A stretch of DNA of 64,000 nt from the NCBI RefSeq assembly GCF_003573695.1, contig NC_039362.1, positions 1,338,929 to 1,402,928 of the forward strand, read 5' to 3'. Under the pieces are notes generated by a model. It searched no databases, had not been told where the DNA came from, and saw nothing but the letters and a program-made list of their open reading frames with translations. The translations under genes and the position numbers were made by a program. The DNA is from Papaver somniferum. Its lineage: Eukaryota; Streptophyta; Magnoliopsida; Ranunculales; Papaveraceae. Below are positions 1 through 10,708 of the stretch, one piece after another. How positions within the stretch are numbered: the stretch's first letter is position 1; each line of letters opens with the position of its first letter.

Positions 1-3000
1 ACATAGTCTCATAAAGAGAAAATGGTAAATGTCGTGAGTAAATAGGATGGTTCAGTATTCACATACCTCTTTGTTGATGAAGTACTTCAAATGTCTTCTC
101 TTGATCTTCAGTCTTCAGTTTTCAAGGGTTATACAGTAATGTATGATACTTTACTACCATACTCTAATCCTAGTCCGAGACCGACTTTAGTAGACTAGAA
201 ATCAAGATATAGTTTTTGTGCATCTAACATAGGCAACAAGCTTGAGATAGATAAACTTGTGAGTTCGACGGAGTAGTGCTTTAACATGATATATGTTTTG
301 TTTTTTTTTTTTCCAAAAAAGAGGCAATCCTCAGATATAACTCTGATTCAAGATCAATAGTGATTATAATACTGACTCGCGAGTATCCAACAGTTTCATG
401 GGTTTCAAAAGTTTCATACAGACTATATATCCAAACCACTTAACACCATAGTCCCGTGACTATAAAACTTTGCGATTTCTATTTTTCTCGTTCTTGATTG
501 GAGATTGACGAAAACCTTGACTATCAATAAGAACAAGATCAAGATACAAACTATCAAGGTAGAGATCCTACCTGGATTTACAAATCCCTAAGTAAAGTAT
601 TTAAGTTGTAAACTTGATAATGTTTCTCATAAGAAACCTAGGTTCTTAAGGACGACTCTAGCGTACAACTAGACACATAGTTGTTAGGGATTGGAATTCT
701 TGGTTGTTTGAGTCTCTCTATTTATAGAATTTCAAGACTATATATATCTCTGAATTCAATCTAAGTTAAGTTTATATTCAAGTAAACACTTTCTCAGTTC
801 AGTTTAAATTATTTTTAGGAATTCATATGTAAGCATAGACGAATATACATTATGGTCCAGGATACTGGAACCGTGTACGATGATATCTCATGGAAAATGT
901 GTCATATGAACATATAAGCATAATCGTGTTTATTTAACACTCGAGACTGAAACCTTGATTCACAAATACAAGGTGACTTAGTAACCAACGTTATCTTAGA
1001 AGTGTTTATGAGATTTATAGCAATGCCAAACATATTTGCGAAAATAGTTTTTGAGCATCTGCTTTAATTCGTATTATAGGTAGCTATTTGTAGGGGGCAC
1101 ACGTACCTATGGACCAGTTTGTGAATTCAGGCTGCTAGGGTAGGTACGCATACTGGGTACCTACCTTGTTCCAGAACTCAGTTGACTAGGGTACGCATAC
1201 TGGGTAAGCGTACCTACCTTGTGTCAAGAATCTCAGTACATCTGAAACTCTCTTTCAATGATTTGAAACATTCCCAACTGTCATAGATACAGAATATCAT
1301 TGCTTGGGAAATTTCCAAATGATTAACTTGGATAAAAAATAGTTCTTGAACAATAAATTGTTCTTGACTAAGATTGCTAAGGATATATGAACATTCATTG
1401 CTTGAATCATATTTCGAGATATTTAACAAGGCAAGCTTGACTCGAAATTTCTTCTTTGCAAGATTAAATCTAATTAAAATCATACAACATAGTCTCATAA
1501 AGAGAAAATGGTAAATGTCGTGAGTAAATAGGATGGTTCAGTATTCACATACCTCTTTGTTGATGAAGTACTTCAAATGTCTTCTCTTGATCTTCAGTCT
1601 TCAGTTTTCAAGGGTTATACAGTAATGTATGATACTTTACTACCATACTCTAATCCTAGTCCGAGACCGACTTTAGTAGACTAGAAATCAAGATATAGTT
1701 TTTGTGCATCTAACATAGGCAACAAGCTTGAGATAGATAAACTTGTGAGTTCGACGGAGTAGTGCTTTAACATGATATATGTTTTGTTTTTTTTTCCAAA
1801 AAGAGGCAATCCTCAGATATAACTCTGATTCAAGATCAATATGATTATAATACTGACTCGCGAGTATCCAACAGTTACATGGGTTTCAAAAGTTTCATAC
1901 AGACTATATATCCAAACCACTTAACACCATAGTCCCGTGACTATAAAACTTTGCGATTTCTATCTTTCTCGTTCTTGATTGGAGATTGACGAAAACCTCG
2001 ACAATCAATAAGAACAAGATAAGATACAAACTATCAAGGTAGAGATCCGACCTGGATTTACAAATCCCTAAGTAAAGTATTTAAGTTGTAAACTTGATAA
2101 TGTTTCTCATAAGAAACCTAGGTTCATAAGGACGACTCTAGCGTACAACTAGACATAGTTGTTAGGGATTGGAATTCTTGGTTGTTTGAGTCTCTCTATT
2201 TATAGAATTTCAAGACTATAGGTATCTCTGAATTCAATCTAAGTTAAGTTGATATTCAAGTAAACACTTTCTAGTTCAGTTTAAATTATTTTTTAGGAAT
2301 TCATATGTAAGCATAGACGAATATACATTATGGTCCAGGATACTGGAACCGTGTACGATGATATCTCATGGCAAATGTGTCATATGAACATATAAGCATA
2401 ATCGTGTTTATTTAACACTCGAGACTGAAACCTTGATTCACAAATACAAGGTGACTTAGTAACCAACGTTATCTTAGAAGTGTTTATGAGATTTATAGCA
2501 ATGCCAAACATATTTGCGAAAATAGTTTTTGAGCATCTGCTTTAATTCGTATTATAGGTAGATATTTGTAGGGGGAACACGTACCTATGGACCAGTTTGT
2601 GAATTCAGGATGCTAGGGTAGGTACGCATACTGGGTACCTACCTTGTTCCAGAACTCAGTTTACTAGGGTACGCATACTGGGAAAGCGTACCTACCTTGT
2701 ATCAAGAATCTCAGTACATGAAACTCTCTTTAATGATTTGAAACATTCCCAATTGTCATAGATACAGAATATCATTGCTTGGGAAATTTCCAAATGATTA
2801 ACTTGAATAAAAATAGTTCTTGACTAAGATTGCTAAGGATATATGAACATTCATTGCTTGAATCATATTTCGAGATATTTAACATGGCAATCTTGACTCG
2901 AAATTTCTTCTTTGCAAGATTAAATATAATTAAAATCATACAACATAGTCTCATAAAGAAAATGGTAAATGTCGTGAGTAAATAGGATGGTTCAGTATTC

Positions 3001-4879
3001 ACATACCTCTTTGTTGATGAAGTACTTCAAATGTCTTCTCTTGATCTTCAGTCTTCAGTTTTCAAGGGTTATACAGTAATGTATGATACTTTACTACCAT
3101 ACTCTAATCCTAGTCCGAGACCGACTTTAGTAGACTAGAAATCAAGATATAGTTTTTGTGCATCTAACATAGGCAACAAGCTTGAGATAGATAAACTTGT
3201 GAGTTCGACGGAGTAGTGCTTTAACATGATATATGTTTTGTTTTTTTTTCCAAAAAAGAGGCAATCCTCAGATATAACTCTGATTCAAGATCAATAGTGA
3301 TTATAATACTGACTCGCGAGTATCCAACAGTTCATGGGTTTCAAAAGTTTCATACAGACTATATATCCAAACCACTTAACACCATAGTCCCGTGACTATA
3401 AAACTTTGCGATTTCTATTTTTCTCGTTCTTGATTGGAGATTGACGAAAACCTGACTATCAATAAGAACAAGATCAAGATACAAACTATCAAGGTAGAGA
3501 TCCTACCTGGATTTACAAATCCCTAAGTAAAGTATTTAAGTTGTAAACTTGATAATGTTTCTCATAAGAAACCTAGGTTCTTAAGGACGACTCTAGCGTA
3601 CAACTAGACACATTAGTGGAGAGATTGGAGTGGTGTTTGAGTCTCTCTATTTATAGAATTTCAAGACTATATATATCTCTGAATTCAATCTAAGTTAAGT
3701 TTATATTCAAGTAAACACTTTCTCAGTTCAGTTTAAATTATTTTTAGGAATTCATATGTAAGCATAGACGAATATACATTATGGTCCAGGATACTGGAAC
3801 CGTGTACGATGATATCTCATGGAAAATGTGTCATATGAACATATAAGCATAATCGTGTTTATTTAACACTCGAGACTGAAACCTTGATTCACAAATACAA
3901 GGTGACTTAGTAACCAACGTTATCTTAGAAGTGTTTATGAGATTTATAGCAATGCCAAACATATTTGCGAAAATAGTTTTTGAGCATCTGCTTTAATTCG
4001 TATTATAGGTAGCTATTTGTAGGGGGCACACGTACCTATGGACCAGTTTGTGAATTCAGGCTGCTAGGGTAGGTACGCATACTGGGTACCTACCTTGTTC
4101 CAGAACTCAGTTGACTAGGGTACGCATACTGGGTAAGCGTACCTACCTTGTGTCAAGAATCTCAGTACATCTGAAACTCTCTTTCAATGATTTGAAACAT
4201 TCCCAACTGTCATAGATACAGAATATCATTGCTTGGGAAATTTCCAAATGATTAACTTGGATAAAAATAGTTCTTGAACAATAAATTGTTCTTGACTAAG
4301 ATTGCTAAGGATATATGAACATTCATTGCTTGAATCATATTTCGAGATATTTAACAAGGCAAGCTTGACTCGAAATTTCTTCTTTGCAAGATTAAATCTA
4401 ATTAAAATCATACAACATAGTCTCATAAAGAGAAAATGGTAAATGTCGTGAGTAAATAGGATGGTTCAGTATTCACATACCTCTTTGTTGATGAAGTACT
4501 TCAAATGTCTTCTCTTGATCTTCAGTCTTCAGTTTTCAAGGGTTATACAGTAATGTATGATACTTTACTACCATACTCTAATCCTAGTCCGAGACCGACT
4601 TTAGTAGACTAGAAATCAAGATATAGCTTTTGTGCATCTAACATAGGAAACAAGCTTGAGATAGATAAACTTGTGAGTTCGACGGAGTAGTACTTTAACA
4701 TGATAGATGTTTTGTTTTTTTTTCCAAAAAGAGGCAATCCTCAGATATAACTCTGATTCAAGATCAATAGTGATTATAATACTGACTCGCGAGTATCCAA
4801 CAGTTACATGGGTTTGAAAAGTTTCATACAGACTATATATCCAAACCACTTAACACCATAGTCCCGTGAATATAAAAGT
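1..4879. repeat. Tandem array of ~1.47-kb direct repeat units (3.3 copies)
   Basis: Units begin with the same acatagtctcataa string at 1, 1487, 2943 and 4415, giving periods of 1486, 1456 and 1472 bp. The fourth copy stops at about 4879. Units differ by scattered substitutions and small indels; unit 3 has a rearranged stretch near 3610-3635. The array starts at base 1, so it probably extends leftwards. Read on the minus strand each complete unit carries a TATAAATAG box, and the motif order resembles the repeat interrupted by the CACTA element at 25,960-26,072/44,085-44,620. That suggests a satellite made from a promoter-bearing transposon segment, perhaps an LTR. A minus-strand reading frame of up to 94 codons recurs in each unit but is broken by indels, so I call no gene. 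Confidence 0.93.
718..726 (-). promoter_or_regulatory. TATA-like box in satellite unit 1 (also at 2196-2204 and 3647-3655)
   Basis: The minus strand reads TATAAATAGAGAGAC at the same place in all three complete units. This is a canonical plant TATA core followed by a purine-rich start region. The partial fourth unit ends before it. Whether it is transcribed is unknown. Confidence 0.4.
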
Positions 4880-6013
4880 TCTATTCCTAACCAATTTAGA
4901 TGTAACAAGACAAGTTTAAACGATGTTGGTTGGATCAAAAGAAATGCATCGAAACCATATAAAAATATAAAAATAATGAGGATGTTAGGATCCATAAAAT
5001 CCAACCAATTCTCAAGGTTTTCTTCTAAGTCACACTAGAACATGTGACATGGACATAATATAATCCATAGATACAACCATATGCCATTGATTTTATTCAA
5101 AGTAACAGTAACCTTAGTAATAGGTATAAAACCGGTTATCATTTTGTTGAATTGGAATGGATTGATAAGGGTCTGTATCGAAAGCGGTCTAGGTGTCGTT
5201 AGTATGGTAAAAAATTGTACACGTGTCTTTAGAAACCTTGTTGCTGCTACAATGTGAATTTGCATCAAATTATAGTGCCTATTAATGTTGTTGCCGAGGT
5301 AATCTTTATTGATGTTGCTTCCTGAAAATTTGTTGAGGACATGAGGTTGGTGTGTGGACTCCTTTGATATATAACTGGTGCTAGTTGATTGAAAAGTCAG
5401 CAAGATCTTTTATAAGAAATTGATTAAAAAAATCTCAGCATTAACCGGAAACCAATTCAATCAACCATAAAACTCTTGCAAGATTTAGAATTAGCAACAA
5501 TAAAATACCCAAATATATAATCATTGAAAATAAGTAATGAAATTACACAAATAAAAAAAGACTTAAGTAAAAACTAGATCGATTCAAGCAGAGAGGAAGA
5601 CTAAGAAAAGTTGTTGAAGAATATAACCAAGTAAAAGTATTCATATCTTAACTAAATAGCAACCAAAATCCTAGAAAAAAGAAGGACTTGGAGAAAACAG
5701 CGGAGAAAAAATACGGGTTGAGAAAGGAGCCGATCTGAGAAGGAAAAGCCCAAAATGGTTAAGGATTCGTTTGGTATTTGGAGGAGAAAGTCTTTTGAGT
5801 TTTTTTTTTCCAAATCCAAAAAAACATACAGAAGAAAAAATATTATATAACAACATATTTCACTATGAATACATAGTGGATCATTTTTTACAATCCCATA
5901 AAAGATATACAAAATAAATGAAAAACACCTAGAAGAGATATTTAAAAATGAAGCAAAAACAACACAAATACGTACAAAAATGAAAGAAAAATCCATAGAT
6001 ACATAGTACATTC
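4880..6013. other. Intergenic, no recognisable gene
   Basis: AT-rich sequence between the tandem array and LEA copy A. A 122-codon minus-strand frame (5035-5403) and a 119-codon one (5652-6011) show no domain and no coding-like composition. I see no TIRs or target duplications. Confidence 0.5.
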
Positions 6014-6056
6014 ACATATTGGTAGGTGGAAGCGGATGGATTGTTAAGATTAACAA

Positions 6057-6418
6057 TTACTTCATCCCCACTGTCTTCTTCACAGTCTTCACCGCATCTT
6101 GTGTTGTTTTCGTCACAGTGTCCGCTGCACCTTGTGCCGTGTTCATCATTGTTGTTCCGGCCTGCATAAGATTTACAACATAAAGTTATACTCCCACGCA
6201 TTATCAACAAATCAAAATCAGTCAAAAAGATTAATTACATACAATACACACTTGAGTTTATTAACTTCTACATGACTATATGATAACCGTTGATATGTTT
6301 TAATGTATACCTGCTGAAAGACGTTCTCCTGTTTCGGCTGGGCAGCTTTGGATAATGAATGAGCTGCATTGGAAACCTGATCCGCAGCTTTGTCAACCGG
6401 ACTCTTCTTAGAAAACAT
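6057..6418 (-). CDS. Small LEA/KIN-like hydrophilic stress protein, copy A (two exons, 70 aa)
   Basis: Exon 1 is 6418-6311 (36 codons, from MFSKKSPVDKAADQVSNAA to NVFQQ). A 149-bp GT-AG intron follows (6310-6162), then exon 2 at 6161-6057 (34 codons plus TAA, ending KTVKKTVGMK). The joined product is 70 residues, rich in Ala, Lys, Thr and Gln, with no Cys, signal peptide or membrane segment, and with an Ala/Lys-rich amphipathic pattern. This is typical of small LEA/KIN-type proteins thought to shield membranes and proteins during cold or drying. The start was chosen because the upstream in-frame Met (6457) is not conserved in copy B and the shared homology starts at MF/MS. Exon 2 closely resembles exon 2 of copy B. 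A TATA box lies 80-87 bp upstream. Function is inferred from composition and family resemblance only. Confidence 0.75.
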
Positions 6419-6497
6419 CTTGGCACTCTTAAAATAGAAGGAAATAAGTTTATTCAAATTGTGTTTCTTGTTATCTTTTCTCTTCTTTGTATGGGTG

Positions 6498-6505
6498 TAT
6501 TTATA
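6498..6505 (-). promoter_or_regulatory. TATA box of LEA copy A
   Basis: The minus strand reads TATAAATA about 80 bp before the ATG at 6418. The equivalent motif is TATAAATA for copy B (13644-13651) and a decayed TATAGATA for pseudogene C (17026-17033), each followed by a shared ATACCCATAC- or ATCCATAC-like segment. Confidence 0.6.
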
Positions 6506-6689
6506 GAGATTTTAATGGTAGTTTACTTCTTTATACTATAACTTTGCTGCAAGACATGTCGATTGCTGTGTGGTGGAAACGATCGTTGATTTTCTAATAA
6601 CACGCCATGTCAAAATCAATAATAGAAGAACAGTAACACATTATAGAGATGATGTTTCTATCTATGTGGTCGACCTAAAATTTAAAATA

Positions 6690-7400
6690 TCTTGCAAAGT
6701 TTCATGAAGAGATAGACTAAATGGTCATTATCTAGTACAGTTGGATGAGGCACTTGCCCTACATAAATCAGATTTTAGGACCACAGACAATTGTGGCCTT
6801 GTGGGCAGGGGTGGCAATTGTTCTTGAAGAAACATTGCAAATCACTTGGCAACAAAAATAAATTATAAAATTATCCGACTCGTCTTAGATCTAATTAAAA
6901 TTACCCGATTCACATGTTTTCTGAGTCGGATCTGATCCAAAAATATGTGAGTCAATGACTTTGATTTTATTCGTCATGGATATTTTATTTCCCGATTCGA
7001 ATCAAAAATTAGGTCCGAATCAAATTACGAGTTAGTTCTAACTCAAACTGAAAGGTAAAATGCCTGACATCTGATTTGGCACGAATTGAGAGCCGAGACA
7101 GAGCCAGACTCAGCAAGGAAACAAACACCTTCCATTAAAATTTCATGAGTTTTGCGCATGTGAGATTAATCAATAAATTTGATAAACGACTAAGATTGAA
7201 TAACATTTACTCATATTGACTTTTATTATGCATTAGAAATTTTGAAAGTTAGAACTTTGTACTGGTATATCCTTGGTTCGCGGTATTACAAACATGACAT
7301 CTATCATTAGGCATTACATATCCTAATATACCTGTATTACAAATTCAAAAGATTACACACAGTCCCAATTTTCTTCCTAAAATCTGTTTCATCATGGATT
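6690..7400. repeat. Duplicated flank, member 1 (upstream of COR413 copy 1)
   Basis: This segment (for example the ggtcattatctagtaca and ggcacttgccctac strings and the ccgaatcaaattacgagtta block) recurs at 8846-10236. The second copy is interrupted by a TIR element. Parts recur again near 17,320-18,000 and 13,840-13,900, beside the other LEA copies. It shows that genes and flanks were copied together. No gene lies here. Confidence 0.8.
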
Positions 7401-7411
7401 CATCCACCCAT

Positions 7412-7900
7412 TCATAATTTCGATCCAATCAAAATCATCAACGGAGCAAGATTGATACAAATAATACAAACAGTAGCAAGAATAGAACCTTGCTGAAACC
7501 CTTTCTTTAAAATTTCAATCCCCATCCCTGAGAAATGGATAAACGCCAAAAAGCCTGCAATCAACAAAGAAACTATAGAACCAGTCTGGGTTCCTCTCAA
7601 TTTAACTACTTGTTGAGGAGAAGCAATTACGAACAACATCGCATAAAGGGGTAATTCCAATTCTTTTGGAAATATGTAGAACAGTTTAAAGGCAAGGGCC
7701 AAGAAAACTGCCCAAACACCATTTTCACCCTTGATCCAAGTGAAAATCTCTTCAGGTGCTTGTAAAATGAACAGAGGAACAAGAAATGATTTATGAATTG
7801 AAGTTCCATTCGCAATTATTAAAACTGCTGAAGCAGTGACACAGACCCATTGGAGGTTTTGAGGTGACAACAATGAACCAGCTCCATTTATTTTTCCCAT
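7412..7900 (-). CDS. COR413 inner-membrane-type cold-regulated protein without a transit peptide, copy 1
   Basis: An uninterrupted 162-codon frame. The protein matches the COR413-IM family from the SPQNLQWV segment through LVPLFILQAPEEI, WIKGENGVWAVFLALA and FPKELELPLYAML to a hydrophobic C-terminus. These proteins are cold- and ABA-induced multi-pass proteins of the chloroplast inner envelope. About five hydrophobic segments are visible. Family members usually have some 60-70 more N-terminal residues as a plastid transit peptide; here the protein begins (MGKINGAGSLL) almost at the mature start. Either it is not imported or the usual first exon is absent. The gene has no introns, whereas I recall family genes having several, so a retrocopy origin is plausible. 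A frame-disrupted paralogue lies 2.3 kb away. The start is the only ATG preceding the conserved block in frame. Confidence 0.85.
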   Translation of the reverse strand: MGKINGAGSLLSPQNLQWVCVTASAVLIIANGTSIHKSFLVPLFILQAPEEIFTWIKGENGVWAVFLALAFKLFYIFPKELELPLYAMLFVIASPQQVVKLRGTQTGSIVSLLIAGFLAFIHFSGMGIEILKKGFQQGSILATVCIICINLAPLMILIGSKL

Positions 7901-8845
7901 GATCTGATTATTTTTTATGGGTGTTTAATTTTAATGGGGACTTTTTGGGTTGTAATAGAGTGAAAATGGAGAAGGAGAAACTGTGGGTTTGAGTTGCACA
8001 AAGCAAAGAGACAACATTTCTACTACTTGTAAAAATTTGGGGATGTCTCCTCTTTCTGAAAAAAAAAAACTTTAATGGCGGTGGGTGGAGATTAGATTAC
8101 TGTTAAAAGAATTGGGGGGAAGTCGGTAAGACAAGGTGACTCACAATGCACTTAGCTGATCAAGGAGGTAACGTAGTCGTAGTGACTAGTGAGAGATGTT
8201 TTGATTTTTGAGTTCCTTGACAAGAGATATTTTGTCACCTGATTTGTTTCTTTTGGCAAAGAGATATTTTGTGTCATGATTCTTCATCAAGTCTTATATT
8301 TGTTTTTTCTGTCGACCTAGTGTTCGGATCTGATTTGGTCCGTAACGCTATGTCCTCTGGTTTTCCAATCTAGCATCTAGATTGAATTGATATGTCAGCT
8401 AGAATAACTTCCTAAGTCTTATGGTAGTTTCAATCTAATATCAAAATGCGTTGAATCATCTTTTGCGGCCGGGATGAATGGAATAGTGTAACCATCTCAG
8501 CCGTTGGATCAGAAAATAAATCAATATGCACTAAACCAAACAACGAGAAGTTGATTTTCTCTGTGTTGAACCATTTAGCGAAGCTATTTGACTACTAATT
8601 CACATACGAGATATATCTGGAGAGAGAAATAGTGTCAAAGAATAGGAAACACTTTTTTATCTAATCTAGCAGTTAAATCTAGCTCACGGGACTTCGCTTA
8701 ACTCGGCATGAGTCGTTTGTGTTTCGGTTTGAGTTAGTTCTTATTCGTGATCTGAGGAAAACATCACTCTTTATTTGGACTCGCTTGAATTAGGGAATAC
8801 GATACTCATGATTCATTGTGTCAAGCCACTGACTCACGTAATTTT
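7901..8845. other. Intergenic, 5' side of COR413 copy 1
   Basis: AT-rich sequence with no reading frame or element I can support. It contains the presumed 5' UTR and promoter of the minus-strand COR413 gene, but no convincing TATA box or DRE core was seen. Confidence 0.4.
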
Positions 8846-10236
8846 AAGTTAAACGGTCATTATCTAGTACAATTGGATGGGGCACTTGCCCTACCAGAGT
8901 CATAAATCAGATTTCAGGACCACATGCATTTCGCTAGCTAACTGTTGTGGCCTTGTGGGCCTGGGAGGCAATTGTTCTTGATGAAACATTGCAAAACACT
9001 CCGGCAACAAAAAAATAAACTGTAAAATTGTATGACTTATCTGGATCTGATTAAAATTACCTGACTTATTTGAATCCGACTCACTATGTTCGTTTATTTT
9101 AGAGAATTTTGATAAAGTACCCGCTTTTTGTATACCCACTAAAAAAATGCCCCTTCTTTTTTTTAGGTTTCTCGAGTCCGGTTCAGGATCGTTACACCGC
9201 TTTCAGGTTTTTTTACATTAGTTCCCAAGAAGGGTTCATCATTTCAAGTGTTTTGGTTGGAAGAAAACGATCTTCTACAACATTTTTTTTTAGGTTCGTC
9301 GAGCTCGGTTCAAGATCGTGACAACGCTTTCAGGTTCGTCGAGCCCAGTTCAGGATTGTTACACCGTTTTCAGGATCGTAGGACACTCTCCCCACCAAGG
9401 AGATGTAGTTCGGAGGTAAATAGGACTTTTAATTGGAAAGATAACTGTCACCTAGCACTTAACTGGATGAAATTTTACTTTTGAATAAAACGGGATACTT
9501 TAACAAAATTTTAAAAAACGGGGGCACTTTTTTAGGAGTGATGCTACAGGGGTTGGGAACCGTGAAAATCACCGCGTCTCATAGCCCCTGGGACCCGCCG
9601 GAGCTTGCAGGGGGTGGGTTATGGGTCCCCCATTTTTTTGTGAGGTGCGGTGACATTCAGGACATTTGATCCGGTGAATGTAGCATTATTGATTTTTTTA
9701 GTGTAACATGAAAAGTAAGGGTACTTTATCAAAAATCCTTTTTTATTGAGTCAAGGCTCATTCATCCGACTTTAAAATATGTGAATCACTAACTTGATTC
9801 TATTCATCAAAGATATTTTATTTCCTGATCCAAACGAATCTGAATCAAAAGTCAGGTCTGAACCAAATTACGAGTTAGATCTAGCTCAAACTAAAAGACA
9901 AACATACATCTGATTCGGTACGAATTAGGAGGGGAGTCAGATCCAAACATGGACTCAAGAAAACAAACACCCACAGCCTACCCTTTGAAATTTCATGAGT
10001 TTTGCGCATGTGAGACTAAATGTTATCTGCTCATAAAGGAGTTTGATTCAATAACGTTTATCATCTGGATTTTTATTATGCATTAGAAATTTGGAAGTTA
10101 GAATTTGGTTCGCCGTATTACAAACATGACAAATCCTAATATACATGTATTACAAAAAGAAAATCACATAAAAAAGATTACACAAAGTCCCAATTTTCTT
10201 CCTAAAATCTGTTTCATCACAGATTCATCCATCCGT
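8846..10236. repeat. Duplicated flank, member 2, interrupted by a TIR element
   Basis: Homologous to 6690-7400. Matching strings include ggcacttgccctac (about 8880), ggcaattgttcttgatgaaac (about 8970), an accaaattacgagttaga block (about 9865) and cctaaaatctgtttcatca (10201). The extra ~630 bp at 9107-9734 is absent from member 1, so it was inserted after or during the duplication. Confidence 0.8.
9107..9734. mobile_element. Non-autonomous DNA transposon with 16-bp TIRs
   Basis: Perfect 16-bp terminal inverted repeats: TTTTGATAAAGTACCC at 9107-9122 and its complement at 9719-9734. The whole 628 bp is missing from the paralogous flank. Inside are three imperfect GC-richer repeats of a gttcaggatcgt(t/g)acaccgctttcagg type (9170-9380). 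A second inner pair, gtgatgctaca (9538) and tgtagcattatt (9679), suggests a nested smaller element. I could not identify a clear target duplication, so the superfamily is open (Mutator-like is one possibility). No coding capacity. Confidence 0.75.
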
Positions 10237-10708
10237 TCATAATTTGGATCCAATCAAGAGCATTAATGGAGCAAGAGTGATACCAATAACACCAACAGTA
10301 GCAACAATAGAACCTGGCTGAAACCCTTTCAGCAAATTTCCAAACCCGATCCCTGAGAAATGTTGAAAAGCCAAAAACCCTGCAATCAACAAAGAAATAA
10401 GAGAACCAGTTTGGGTTCCTCTCAATTTAACCACTTGTTGAGGAGAAGCAATTACGAACAACATCGCATAAAGAGGTAACTCCAGTTCTTTTGGAAAGAT
10501 GTAAAACAGTTTAAAGGCAAGGGCCAAGAAAACCGCCCAAACACCATTTTCACCCTTGATCCAAGTAAAAATCTCTTCCGGTGCTTGTAAAATGAACAGA
10601 GGAACAAGAAATGATTTATTGCAATTATTAAAACTGCTGAAGCAGTGACACAGACCCATTGGAGGTTTGAGGTGACAACAATGAGCCAGCTCCATTTATT
10701 TTTCCCAT
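10237..10708 (-). pseudogene. COR413-IM-like copy 2, N-terminus frame-disrupted
   Basis: Strongly similar to 7412-7900. Relative to copy 1, one A is missing in the run after SLLSPQ, and a net 16 bp is lost around the codons for NGTSIH. Starting from the conserved ATG (10708) the frame ends after about 26 residues. The rest of the gene is open: an internal ATG at 10695, in another frame, gives 152 residues whose first ~25 (MELAHCCHLKPP...) are unrelated to the family. From NKSFLVPLFILQ onward the COR413 sequence is intact, and its C-terminus (GIGFGNLLKGF, TVGVIGITLAPL) looks at least as canonical as copy 1. It is either a pseudogene or a gene with a recently replaced N-terminus. The first predicted membrane segment is lost either way. 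Confidence 0.8.

Noticed and set aside
1214..4426. A recurring minus-strand frame (66-94 codons, MRLCCMILIRF...) in the tandem units
   Set aside because: It recurs only because the units repeat. Indels alter its length and end in each unit, and it shows no domain.
5035..5403. 122-codon minus-strand frame
   Set aside because: No recognisable domain, no splice context and no paralogue in the window; could be chance in AT-rich DNA.
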